Part shown: positions 17,557 to 25,001 of the stretch, one piece after another
Numbering within the stretch: the first letter of the stretch is position 1
Layout of the letters: each line of letters starts with the position of its first letter
From: an uncultured Chlamydiae bacterium
Lineage (GTDB): Bacteria > Chlamydiota > Chlamydiia > Chlamydiales > Rhabdochlamydiaceae
Direction: 5' to 3'
DNA length: 64,000 nucleotides
Assembly: GCA_903824495.1 (NCBI GenBank)
Contig: CAIJXB010000051.1
Span: 79,387 to 143,386, forward strand
The notes under the pieces: model-generated
The model's input: only the letters and a program-made list of their open reading frames with translations
Databases searched by the model: none
Told to the model about the DNA's origin: nothing
Program-made: the position numbers and the translations under genes

Positions 17557-20277
17557 ATGAACCGTTCTCTTACTATAAATAGTTCAGTCTTGTATGTGCT
17601 TGCAGATCGTATATGCGACTATGTTCCGGTCGTAAGTACTGTTGTCAATTTGTATGATTTATTTACTAAATATACAATGATTTCTGAGCGGGACGCTGAA
17701 GCTTCTATGGATCCATATACAGTGTATATCCAAAGAAAAAGCTTTTTTCGCTGCATCACACTTCTTATTCCTGTGATAGGTAATCTTTCGATCGCTGTAT
17801 ATGATCTCATTCTTTTCGTCTATACTATTACTCCAGCAGAGACGCTATCTCATAGAAGAGACGAAGATCGTATTCATTTTGAAAATGTTCGTGTGTTCAG
17901 TACTAGAGCTAGAAATGACAACACTAGTTCCTCTTCAGAGACGATCTATCAAGAAATCAATCGTTCGATGTCTTTTAAAAAAATAAGAGAGGATTCTGAT
18001 ATACAGACATATCAGCATGTGATTAAACAAGTGGCTCGTATTCGCGACTGTTGTGAAAAATTGACAGTTAACTTTAAGGAAGATCCGTCTTTTAAATTCT
18101 ATCGACAAGGCTTCCGTTGGAGAGAGCAAGATCTTTGCTGGTTCGATCCCAATAAGGAAGAGTCTCTGCCGGGAAACTCTTCCTCATATATTAGGAACAC
18201 AATCGAGAATCTTATGAGATTCCGGAAGTCTCTTTATGCTTTAGATTATAACGGGTATACGGTCTCGGGAAGAAATACCTATACACGGTTTACAAGCTTG
18301 TCGGAAGTGGCGTATTCTCCTGGTTTTTTCACAGGGATTTTAGGGTTAGAAGCCGGATCAATTTCGCAACCCCAAATCCCGAGCTGGAATCTAGTGGAAA
18401 TCTTATTAGATATTACTGATCAGATTACTATTGCAACCGACGTTGAACGTCTCCAAGAAAGTAATTTTTCTTTGAAGCATCGTCCCTTATTTGTGCAGAC
18501 GAAACAAAAGGTAGTAGAACTCTGCAAGGAAATGAAAGAGCACTATCACAACCTAATTCCTTTGTTTGGTTTTTTTGCGACAAATCTAGTTGAATTGAAC
18601 GAAGTACATCGGGCGTTTTCTCAAAAGATGCAGAAAAATAGAGAGAAACACGATGCACTTTCCTTGGAAGATGCATACTACTCTTCTTTTACTGAGTTTG
18701 ATTGGGGGGCGCTAAGGAAAAACCTTGTAGCAGATCGTAAATTTTTCTTGAAAAGCACTTATAGTGATGGCTCTTGCTCGCAAGTTCTAACTCCGATGAG
18801 TCAAAGACTTACAAGGGTTTGCGAGCAATCGGAATGGGTTTATGGTGAAGGTGCTGCTTCGTGTTTCATCTACGGAATGACTGGATATCTAACGATGGGG
18901 CCTTATGGTGCATCGATGGCATTGATTCCTGCTGCCGTTGCTCAACTTGAAGTTGACAGCCTTAAGCAGCGTTGGGAGCAAGAGATTTCGAAGATTCAAA
19001 GTTTAAGGGAGTTGCTAGATAAACCGCACTTAAAAAGCTTTTATGCTGAAGGATTTGGTCAACATTTTGTTCATCGAAGTCATTTGATTCTAAACATGAC
19101 AGAACGAAAGATTGAATGGATCGAAAATCCATTACCTTCTCAAGCGGTACTTGCAGATATCGATGTATTACCTGGCGCACCAGAAATGGGTCTTTTTGTT
19201 AAGACTCATTTATTATTTAAAAACGCTGTATTTGATCGAATCGAGAGTCAAACACTTCCAAGTGCTGAATATCGAAATTCAGTTATTCGGTTAATAGATG
19301 CATATCATGAGTGCCTACGGAAAAAAGTAGAAAATCAAGAGATTGATTCTACGTACGTACTGTACTCTCTCAATGATGGAGTCATTGTTTGTGGAGAAGA
19401 AAGGGGAGCTATTCCCTTGATTCTACCAAAAAATTTGATGCTCGGCCTAGAAAAAGGGTTTTCTGGTGTCCAAAGAGATTTGATGCATACAGGTCAAGCA
19501 GGTTTGGTTCCAGTGTATACATTTTCTACTGATGAAGGAAAACTTCGTATTGTTTTCAAGGCTTCGGATCTGGTAGTTGGAACTGCCGTGATTGCAGAGT
19601 TTGACCCCATGACAGTACGATCCTTTCAGTCTGATTTGATTTCTTCTTCGCAATCCTTCGATCCTAGCGAGTTTTTACTTCAGGCTCTCTATGGAGCGAT
19701 GATCAATCAATGCCTTGGACTTCCTGGTTGCGGTAGTTTTGCACTCTCCGAACGAGATAGCCGTGCCAATAGACAATTTTTGGCCCCTCAGGAAAAAGAA
19801 TTTTCCGGTTGCTATCGTCTTTGGGAAGCTCATCCAAACCAGGTTATTACTTATAATAGCGCAAATTATGATAGAGAGGCAGCCTCGCTTGAAAGGATAA
19901 CATCTCAAAAATTGCAGGTGGTACCTACAGCATATTACAGTGAATTGGTCACTGAGCTATACAATATAAAACATTGCCAAATCGGAGAAAAACTGGAGTA
20001 TGAAAGGTTTTTTTTGATTCTTCAAGGATTGACAACCCTTCTTTCAGCCATTGAATGGAAAGAAGTTCGCAAAATTCTTGAGGAAAGATGGGGACTTGTC
20101 CCTCCAGATAAGCTCTACGATTTCGAGCAACCACCAATCGGGCTACCTAATCTAGATCTCGTAGAAGCTCAGGCTTTACAAGATGAGCTTTTGGCTAATT
20201 CAAGCGAAAGAGTTCGAGTACTTCAACAAAAAATCGAAAAGTTTGATCGGATCATAGCAATGTCTGATACGCTATAA
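17557..20277 (+). CDS. Large protein sharing its C-terminal module with the preceding gene product
   Basis: The 906-residue protein starts 6 bases after the previous stop and surely belongs to the same transcript. Its N-terminus holds two hydrophobic segments (about residues 15-35 and 68-90), reminiscent of chlamydial inclusion-membrane proteins but not typical enough to call. Another small/hydrophobic stretch lies near 440-465. From about residue 495 the protein aligns with the last 400 residues of its neighbour. Shared landmarks are IPLILPK, FVPYY/LVPVY, FDPSEFLLQALYG versus FNPSEILLQAIYG, LGLP, FAG/FSG-Y-LW and GLVPPDKLYD versus GLIPPEALEK. A related stretch at about residues 185-205 (FYRQGFRWREQDLCWFDP) suggests that the module is partly duplicated inside the protein. 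No catalytic motif is recognised. Confidence 0.7.
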   Translation: MNRSLTINSSVLYVLADRICDYVPVVSTVVNLYDLFTKYTMISERDAEASMDPYTVYIQRKSFFRCITLLIPVIGNLSIAVYDLILFVYTITPAETLSHRRDEDRIHFENVRVFSTRARNDNTSSSSETIYQEINRSMSFKKIREDSDIQTYQHVIKQVARIRDCCEKLTVNFKEDPSFKFYRQGFRWREQDLCWFDPNKEESLPGNSSSYIRNTIENLMRFRKSLYALDYNGYTVSGRNTYTRFTSLSEVAYSPGFFTGILGLEAGSISQPQIPSWNLVEILLDITDQITIATDVERLQESNFSLKHRPLFVQTKQKVVELCKEMKEHYHNLIPLFGFFATNLVELNEVHRAFSQKMQKNREKHDALSLEDAYYSSFTEFDWGALRKNLVADRKFFLKSTYSDGSCSQVLTPMSQRLTRVCEQSEWVYGEGAASCFIYGMTGYLTMGPYGASMALIPAAVAQLEVDSLKQRWEQEISKIQSLRELLDKPHLKSFYAEGFGQHFVHRSHLILNMTERKIEWIENPLPSQAVLADIDVLPGAPEMGLFVKTHLLFKNAVFDRIESQTLPSAEYRNSVIRLIDAYHECLRKKVENQEIDSTYVLYSLNDGVIVCGEERGAIPLILPKNLMLGLEKGFSGVQRDLMHTGQAGLVPVYTFSTDEGKLRIVFKASDLVVGTAVIAEFDPMTVRSFQSDLISSSQSFDPSEFLLQALYGAMINQCLGLPGCGSFALSERDSRANRQFLAPQEKEFSGCYRLWEAHPNQVITYNSANYDREAASLERITSQKLQVVPTAYYSELVTELYNIKHCQIGEKLEYERFFLILQGLTTLLSAIEWKEVRKILEERWGLVPPDKLYDFEQPPIGLPNLDLVEAQALQDELLANSSERVRVLQQKIEKFDRIIAMSDTL

Positions 20278-20336
20278 GTTATAATACCGGCTTGAATCAG
20301 GGAGGCTACTCGTTCCATCCAATATAGGCGCTAAAT
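20277..20336 (+). pseudogene. Decayed 3' end of a paralogue of the secreted two-half protein
   Basis: Bases after the stop of the preceding gene align with the last 20 codons of the secreted-protein gene (12388-12450): YNTGLN is kept, then a short indel shifts the frame, and the former stop region CTAAATT is still visible. There is no start and no open frame. The relic abuts the stop codon of the 906-residue protein, which marks a recombination joint. Confidence 0.72.
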
Positions 20337-20355
20337 TCTCTCCAGATAACTTAAG

Positions 20356-20453
20356 AACAAAACCCACCTCAAAAAGGTGGTTTTTGTGCTTCTAGGAAAG
20401 TTATCCATTGAACATTATAAATCATTTAACTATGACAGGATTTTAGGGTGCCT
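20356..20453 (+). repeat. 98-bp intergenic repeat, copy 2
   Basis: This is the second copy of the element at 4445-4542. The hairpin here is better formed and the downstream tail (CATTATAAATCA, GGATTTTAGGG) is conserved at most positions. Copy 1 lies before the autotransporter and copy 2 before an MFS transporter gene, so the conserved tail cannot be explained by the genes that follow. Confidence 0.75.
20358..20388 (+). terminator. Rho-independent terminator after the giant gene pair
   Basis: ACAAAACCCACCT and AGGTGGTTTTTGT form a 13-bp stem with one mismatch around a 5-base loop; the 3' arm itself holds TTTTT. It lies 80 bases after the stop at 20277, beyond the gene relic. Confidence 0.8.
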
Positions 20454-20488
20454 ATTAAAATAAATGAAATGTAACCAATGACGTATTG

Positions 20489-21586
20489 ATGAAATATCAG
20501 GATATACTGCGCCAAGCGATCCCAGCTTTATTGGCTATTAGTATAGTCGAAATAGTGAACATCGAGGTAGTGCTCTCAGGAGCCATTACTAAGGAAAATT
20601 CGATGTTATTTGTCTGGATGATATTGAAGCTCATTCCGACATTTTTATTCAGCTACATTTCAGATTTGCACTTCCGAAAAGAAACTTTAATCATATGTCA
20701 GTTGCTTGGGATAGTTGGGGGGCTTTTTCTGTCCGTTTTTGGATTTGAAAGCTGGGTTTTAATTTTGATTGCAATGACATTCAATCCGATTCCTGTGGCT
20801 AGAGCGGCCTTGTTAGATCATTTTCCTAGATATTCAACGGTCAAACTTGTCTCGTTTACCTTTTTAGCTCAGTACATCCCTTGGGCGCTTTATACCTACA
20901 TAGAAAAGTTCGATTATGGGAGCGTAGTTCATTTCATCGTTGTATTGCTGGCCTTAAATACGATTTTAACCATTTTTTTATTTAAAAAAGACCCTGTCAA
21001 GAATGAGCTCGAAGTAAAAGAGAAGAAAAACACAAGCGTCATGAAAAACAAAAATGTGATGAATTCGCTAATAGCATTCACGTTAGCGGAGATCACATTT
21101 TTCGTTTTTGAAGCCTATTTGGGCTACATTCCAGATGGTCATTCGTGGCTTTCTATAACAAGTTTTGCCACTTTGATTGGACTTGGTATAGCTGTACTGT
21201 ATACCAGGTTACCTCATATTTCCATTATTACGCTTTTTTATGGGATTGGAGCGGGAATGACGGCTATAGCATGTTTTCACTGCTTCCTATTCAAGTCGTC
21301 GTGTAATAACAACATTCTATCGTCAATGAGCTTCTATTCTGTGATAGGGGGGCTATATTTGCCATTTGTGACCGATGCGGTGATCAGAATGAAAGGCTCT
21401 AAACATAGGGCTTTTGGATCCGCACTTGTTGAATCTGCGGACACAATAGCCTCTTTTGTTGCACCCTTATTGATCTTTCTTTTCAGGTACGACGCTCTAG
21501 TCATATCAATATTTACTGTCCTCACCTACGTCGTGGCTACAGTGTTTCAATGGAATGTAGAAAAAAAAGTAGAAGTCTTAAAGTAA
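20489..21586 (+). CDS. MFS-type multi-spanning transporter
   Basis: The 365-residue protein has about ten to twelve hydrophobic segments from residue 12 to the C-terminus and no globular domain. A basic cytoplasmic stretch (about 165-190, KKDPVKNELEVKEKKN) splits it into two halves, as in major facilitator proteins. FSYISDLHFRKETLI near residue 55 resembles the loop 2-3 region (GxxxDRxGRR) in weakened form. It is shorter than usual MFS members (about 400). The start is ATG 20489 rather than the in-frame TTG before it. It faces the adenosylhomocysteinase-like gene, with 9 bases between the stops. Its substrate is unknown; the neighbourhood suggests export or uptake of a nucleoside-, SAM- or sugar-like compound. 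Confidence 0.62.
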   Translation: MKYQDILRQAIPALLAISIVEIVNIEVVLSGAITKENSMLFVWMILKLIPTFLFSYISDLHFRKETLIICQLLGIVGGLFLSVFGFESWVLILIAMTFNPIPVARAALLDHFPRYSTVKLVSFTFLAQYIPWALYTYIEKFDYGSVVHFIVVLLALNTILTIFLFKKDPVKNELEVKEKKNTSVMKNKNVMNSLIAFTLAEITFFVFEAYLGYIPDGHSWLSITSFATLIGLGIAVLYTRLPHISIITLFYGIGAGMTAIACFHCFLFKSSCNNNILSSMSFYSVIGGLYLPFVTDAVIRMKGSKHRAFGSALVESADTIASFVAPLLIFLFRYDALVISIFTVLTYVVATVFQWNVEKKVEVLK

Positions 21587-21595
21587 TCTATAAAT

Positions 21596-22732
21596 TTAGT
21601 TGTTTGGCTTTTGGCTTTCTAGGAATTCTGATTGGATTCCAGCTTCAAGGCTAGGGTCTAATGGAAGGATACCGGCTTCAGCTGTATGTGCAATTCTATA
21701 GGCTTGAAGTATTCCCGCAGAAATTAGAGCGATTGTTAGCTGAATGAGGTGCAGGTCTATATTTTCTCTTTCACCATCAAAATTCACGGGAAAACCGCTA
21801 TTAACGAGCAATAAATCGTCGATCTCTAAGTCAGAGTAGCAGCTTTTGCCATCTGAGGTTTTCCTGCGCAGATGATGAGCATCGAATTCTCTATCAGAAG
21901 AAGATGCGCTTACCAAGACTGTTTCTGGGGATAAAAGAGAGTGTAGGTGATGAGGAACGCTAGTTTCTCCTGTACAGCCGATAATTAGCGAAAAATCACC
22001 GAGAATGTCTGGCAAGTCAAGATGTCCATAGTCGCTGTAATTTATGTTTCGATCCCAAATTTTGATATCCATATCGTTAGAAAGGTGATTACGAATGGCT
22101 TGTCCGATAGCCCCTCCTCCAATGATCAAGGCGTTATCAAAAGATAGATTTCTTTTTTGCAAACTTTTATACAAACGCTCTGCTGCTGCTTGAGCAATCA
22201 TAGGGGCTTCTAGGGTTAATTTAGCAGGGGATCTAGCAACGTTAATAACAGGGAAATTTAGCTCTTTTTGACGGATTGCGTGATAGCCAGAAGAAGTTTG
22301 TTCTATTGCAACAACGGGTATAGAATTGGAGTTGTAATCGCTAAAAAAGCTTATGCATTTGCCCCCATCGTCCAGTACGATGATGCAGTCGTATTGATCT
22401 TTAGAAATGTTAGGGACTCTGAACTCTAGAAACTGCTTGATTGTTTGAGTATAGAGCTCATCAAATGAAGTATGAGAAGAATAGACAAAACTTCCAGGGC
22501 ATACATCGATGCCATCTTGGATCATTTCATCGTAGACTTCCTGGCAAGTAGAATAGCATTTTCCGATAATAGAGACGTTCTCAGGCTTTAAACCTAATTT
22601 ATACAGGGATTGAAACATGGCATGCGTTGTTTCAAGGATGTGCTGAACTCCTATAATCCTTACCCTAGAAAGGGAAACATCGCCGCAGGCATCGATCAGA
22701 GACTCTACTAAGGGTAAGATAAGTCGACTCAT
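21596..22732 (-). CDS. Adenosylhomocysteinase-like protein A, non-canonical
   Basis: The 378-residue protein resembles S-adenosylhomocysteine hydrolase in layout. VAIEQTSSGYHAIRQ (about 146-160) aligns with the EETTTGVHRL region of the enzyme, FPVINVARS with FPAINVNDS, and LIIGGGAIGQAI (about 202-213) is the NAD-binding GxGxxG loop. IIGCTGETS and the late LLVNSGFPVNFD match the region where SAHH has GxxN and LANxGHFD. The SAHH stretch that holds the catalytic Lys-Phe-Asp-Asn is replaced by AKLTLEAP here, so hydrolysis of adenosylhomocysteine is doubtful. It shares most motifs with the protein encoded at 25002. It is last in a leftward operon behind the deoxyribosyltransferase-like, NUDIX and small membrane genes. 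Its reaction is unknown. Confidence 0.68.
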   Translation of the reverse strand: MSRLILPLVESLIDACGDVSLSRVRIIGVQHILETTHAMFQSLYKLGLKPENVSIIGKCYSTCQEVYDEMIQDGIDVCPGSFVYSSHTSFDELYTQTIKQFLEFRVPNISKDQYDCIIVLDDGGKCISFFSDYNSNSIPVVAIEQTSSGYHAIRQKELNFPVINVARSPAKLTLEAPMIAQAAAERLYKSLQKRNLSFDNALIIGGGAIGQAIRNHLSNDMDIKIWDRNINYSDYGHLDLPDILGDFSLIIGCTGETSVPHHLHSLLSPETVLVSASSSDREFDAHHLRRKTSDGKSCYSDLEIDDLLLVNSGFPVNFDGERENIDLHLIQLTIALISAGILQAYRIAHTAEAGILPLDPSLEAGIQSEFLESQKPNN

Positions 22733-22739
22733 GGTTTTC

Positions 22740-23186
22740 CTAGCTAGTCACAGGTTCTGTTTTTTGAGCTACACCTGAGACTGAATTTACAACATCAGGG
22801 AAGATTTCACTTAAAGGCCTGCAATAAGGGCTAAGATTTGGATCTTCGACAGGTTCTAGGCAATAGATGGTGATTCCTATAGCTATTGCATAACCGATTT
22901 CCATAATGGCAGCTTTCCCTAAATAACCACCGCAATTGGCGACTACAAGAAATGTAGATCCCCGCATTTTAGCAAAGACAGAGTCTTGTAGCAATTTTGG
23001 ATGAGTTACTGGATCAGAATCTAGGATAATAAACTCTTCGCTCGGGTTAACGGCGATATCTCCGTGAGGGGATAGTACAGTAATTTGATTTTTTTCTAGA
23101 GCGTTCTTTAGCGTAATGATCTGGGCTAGGTGCTTCCTAAACGAGCCACTAATTACAGTCTTAATGCAGTTTGATATGTTATTCAT
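22740..23186 (-). CDS. Nucleoside 2-deoxyribosyltransferase-like protein
   Basis: The 148-residue protein has the size and shape of the nucleoside 2-deoxyribosyltransferase/LOG-like Rossmann group. VISGSFRK opens the first strand, VLSPHGD follows strand 2, and GYLGKAAIMEIGYAIAIG (about 102-119) matches the pattern in which a Glu in EiGyA sits in the active site, before IYCLEP. Such enzymes cut or transfer the glycosidic bond of nucleosides or nucleotides. The stop is 7 bases before the start of the adenosylhomocysteinase-like gene, and the NUDIX gene is 13 bases upstream, so the three are co-transcribed. A role in processing a nucleotide-derived metabolite fits the neighbours. The exact substrate is unknown. 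Confidence 0.6.
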   Translation of the reverse strand: MNNISNCIKTVISGSFRKHLAQIITLKNALEKNQITVLSPHGDIAVNPSEEFIILDSDPVTHPKLLQDSVFAKMRGSTFLVVANCGGYLGKAAIMEIGYAIAIGITIYCLEPVEDPNLSPYCRPLSEIFPDVVNSVSGVAQKTEPVTS

Positions 23187-23199
23187 GGTTAATCATCCT

Positions 23200-23691
23200 T
23201 TATGAGTTAATGGCTTGGATCAACTTACTTTCAACGAATAGAAAAGCTTCTCGTTGAGCTGTTAACAAATTAAGTTTTTTGAATTCATCTAGCGTAAGCC
23301 ATTTGAAGTCGTAGTGTTCTTCCTGGTTTATCTTTACGGCAGGGTTGCCGGACACCTTTAAGTGGTAAAGATATAGTCCATACTGTCCGTCGCAAGGAGT
23401 ACGGCTAAGGGCCGTTCCCAAGAGTTGGATAGATTGACCAGATATATCTATTGTGGTTTCTTCTAAAACCTCTCTACAAAGACCTTGAATAGGATCTTCC
23501 CCGTTATCTAATTTCCCACCAGGAATGCCCCATAATTTATGTTGTAGATCATTTCTAGCTCTTTGTAGGACTAATATTTTATCTTCGTTTTGCAAAAAAA
23601 CGGTAACGACTTGGATTTTTGGGACAAGGCCCGTTTGATCCAAAGGATTCCATTCAGAAAGAAAACGATATTCTTGTTCTGTGTTATGCAT
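23200..23691 (-). CDS. NUDIX hydrolase
   Basis: The 163-residue protein has a complete NUDIX box: GGKLDNGE, then seven residues, then REVLEETTI (about residues 56-79), which fits Gx5Ex7REUxEExGU except for the last Gly. The box binds magnesium and hydrolyses nucleoside diphosphates linked to another moiety. The preceding KILVLQRARNDLQHKLWGIPGG is typical of small MutT-like members. The start ATG lies 4 bases after the stop of a 58-codon membrane peptide gene. It belongs to the leftward operon that ends with the adenosylhomocysteinase-like gene. It could clean up or shape nucleotide intermediates; the substrate cannot be inferred. Confidence 0.85.
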   Translation of the reverse strand: MHNTEQEYRFLSEWNPLDQTGLVPKIQVVTVFLQNEDKILVLQRARNDLQHKLWGIPGGKLDNGEDPIQGLCREVLEETTIDISGQSIQLLGTALSRTPCDGQYGLYLYHLKVSGNPAVKINQEEHYDFKWLTLDEFKKLNLLTAQREAFLFVESKLIQAINS

Positions 23692-23695
23692 CTGT

Positions 23696-23872
23696 TTAAG
23701 CCGTTCCTTTCAAAATGTTTTTTTCTAGGAATTTCCCAAAAACGACCCCTAATCCAGCACCCACTAAAGACCCTGCAACTCCGAACATCAAAAAGCCAGT
23801 TAGGCCTCCGATAAGGACAGAACAGATGTTTATAATGTATTTGTAAAAAGATACGGCTAAAGTTAGTTTCAT
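23696..23872 (-). CDS. 58-residue membrane peptide, first gene of the leftward operon
   Basis: The short frame begins MKLTLAVSFYKYI and ends with FLEKNILKGTA. The middle (about residues 12-48) is hydrophobic and Gly-rich (LIGGLTGFLMFGVAG, VGAGLGVVFGKF), enough for one or two membrane helices with GxxxG-type packing. AGGTG lies 5 bases before ATG. A strong promoter (TTGACT, 17 bases, TATAAT) is placed 33 bases upstream, so this is the first cistron. The stop is 4 bases before the NUDIX start. I do not recognise the family. Confidence 0.65.
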   Translation of the reverse strand: MKLTLAVSFYKYIINICSVLIGGLTGFLMFGVAGSLVGAGLGVVFGKFLEKNILKGTA

Positions 23873-23904
23873 AAAAACACCTAGTTAAAAATTCAATTTC
23901 AATA

Positions 23905-23933
23905 ATTATATCAAACATTTTATTTGAAGTCAA
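23905..23933 (-). promoter_or_regulatory. Sigma-70-type promoter of the leftward operon
   Basis: On the minus strand TTGACT (23933-23928) and TATAAT (23910-23905) are separated by exactly 17 bases. Initiation about 7 bases further on would give a leader of about 25 bases before the 58-residue peptide gene. This is close to consensus and the clearest promoter in the window. Confidence 0.78.
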
Positions 23934-24150
23934 AATAATTGTATTGTCTCGTCGCTCACGTCTTAATAGTTTCTTAACAATCTTATTTTCAATATTTTAT
24001 GGGTTTAATGGGATTTTAAGAAGAGTTCCGTAGGGGAAAAGGGACCTCTGTAAGGAGTAAAGGAGTTTACGGGGGGGTATTATCCTTAAATGAGGCAAAA
24101 TAGTGGAGTAAAAGAAGATTGAATGCCTAATTGTAATAAGGCCTATTTCC

Positions 24151-24179
24151 TTGATTTTTCCAGCAATATCCCATATTAT
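24151..24179 (+). promoter_or_regulatory. Probable promoter of the rightward methyltransferase operon
   Basis: TTGATT and TATTAT are separated by 17 bases, about 80 bases before the methyltransferase start at 24262. The 389-bp gap 23873-24261 also holds the opposing promoter, so the two halves of the cluster are read divergently from this region. A purine- and G-rich stretch (about 24017-24078) between them has no assigned role. Confidence 0.5.
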
Positions 24180-24261
24180 CTACGCATAAAATCTGCAAAG
24201 AATAACAGTTTGAGGAAAGTCTCAAAAAATAAATTGTTTTGACCCTAAAATGGAGAGACCT

Positions 24262-24939
24262 ATGAAGTCTTCAGTAGAATATTATCAGCTGTCAGCGGAT
24301 GAGATATATGATGACGTGAATGAGACAAGTCAAGAAGTCATCAAGTCTGAAGTGGATGGGATCAATCTCGTGGTATTCCCACATGTTTACCCTTCGCAAA
24401 AGTTCAGGACAACCAGCTTTATGCTTAAGAACTTGAGAGATCTTGTAAAAGGCAAGAAAGTCTGTGATATGGGATGTGGCCCAGGGATAGTAGGTTTATT
24501 TTCTCTACAGAATGGGGCTAGTCAAGTAGTGCAAGCCGACATTAATCCAAGTGCCGTGGAAAATGCCCAAGAAAACAATACGTTGCACGGATTTGGAGAA
24601 AATGAAATAAAAACGTATCTAAGCGATTGCTTCGACAATATTCCAAAGGAAGCCTTCGATATCATCGTTTTCAACATGCCATACCATTGTGATGAGATCA
24701 AAATCGATGATCCATTAAAATATGCCTTCTACGATCCAGCTTTTGTTTCTATTAAGAAATTTCTAATCCAAGCTAGAGAATACTCCCATAAAGAGACCCA
24801 AATTTTCATCGCATTTTCAAATAAAGGCGAGACTGAACTGCTAGAGAGCATTTTCGAGCAAAATCAGTATAACTGGGAACTTTGGAAGGTAACGAATACA
24901 GATCAAGAGTATGACAATAGGCTTTATCGTTTAACCTAA
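24262..24939 (+). CDS. SAM-dependent methyltransferase, HemK/RsmC-like fold
   Basis: The 225-residue protein carries a class I methyltransferase core. CDMGCGPGIVGLF (about residues 68-80) is motif I binding SAM, and VQADINPSAVENA is the acidic loop after strand 2. VFNMPYH (about 137-143) stands where N-methyltransferases have NPPY and could contact a planar amide or base. ATG 24262 is chosen because GGAG lies 6 bases before it; ATG 24250 has no such site. It begins the rightward operon whose next gene is adenosylhomocysteinase-like, 62 bases on. Pairing of a methyltransferase with an SAH-binding-like protein suggests methyl transfer to a small metabolite, but a protein or RNA target cannot be excluded. 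Confidence 0.75.
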   Translation: MKSSVEYYQLSADEIYDDVNETSQEVIKSEVDGINLVVFPHVYPSQKFRTTSFMLKNLRDLVKGKKVCDMGCGPGIVGLFSLQNGASQVVQADINPSAVENAQENNTLHGFGENEIKTYLSDCFDNIPKEAFDIIVFNMPYHCDEIKIDDPLKYAFYDPAFVSIKKFLIQAREYSHKETQIFIAFSNKGETELLESIFEQNQYNWELWKVTNTDQEYDNRLYRLT

Positions 24940-25001
24940 ATAGCGAGTAGTCCTAAAATCGGATAAACTGGTCTAATTATAAAAAAACATCAGGGATATT
25001 G

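Noticed and set aside
23571..23933. 120-codon frame on the minus strand
   Set aside because: It overlaps the NUDIX gene in another frame and shows low-complexity, Phe/Arg-rich sequence; the 58-codon frame in the same place has promoter, ribosome-binding site and sensible hydrophobicity.
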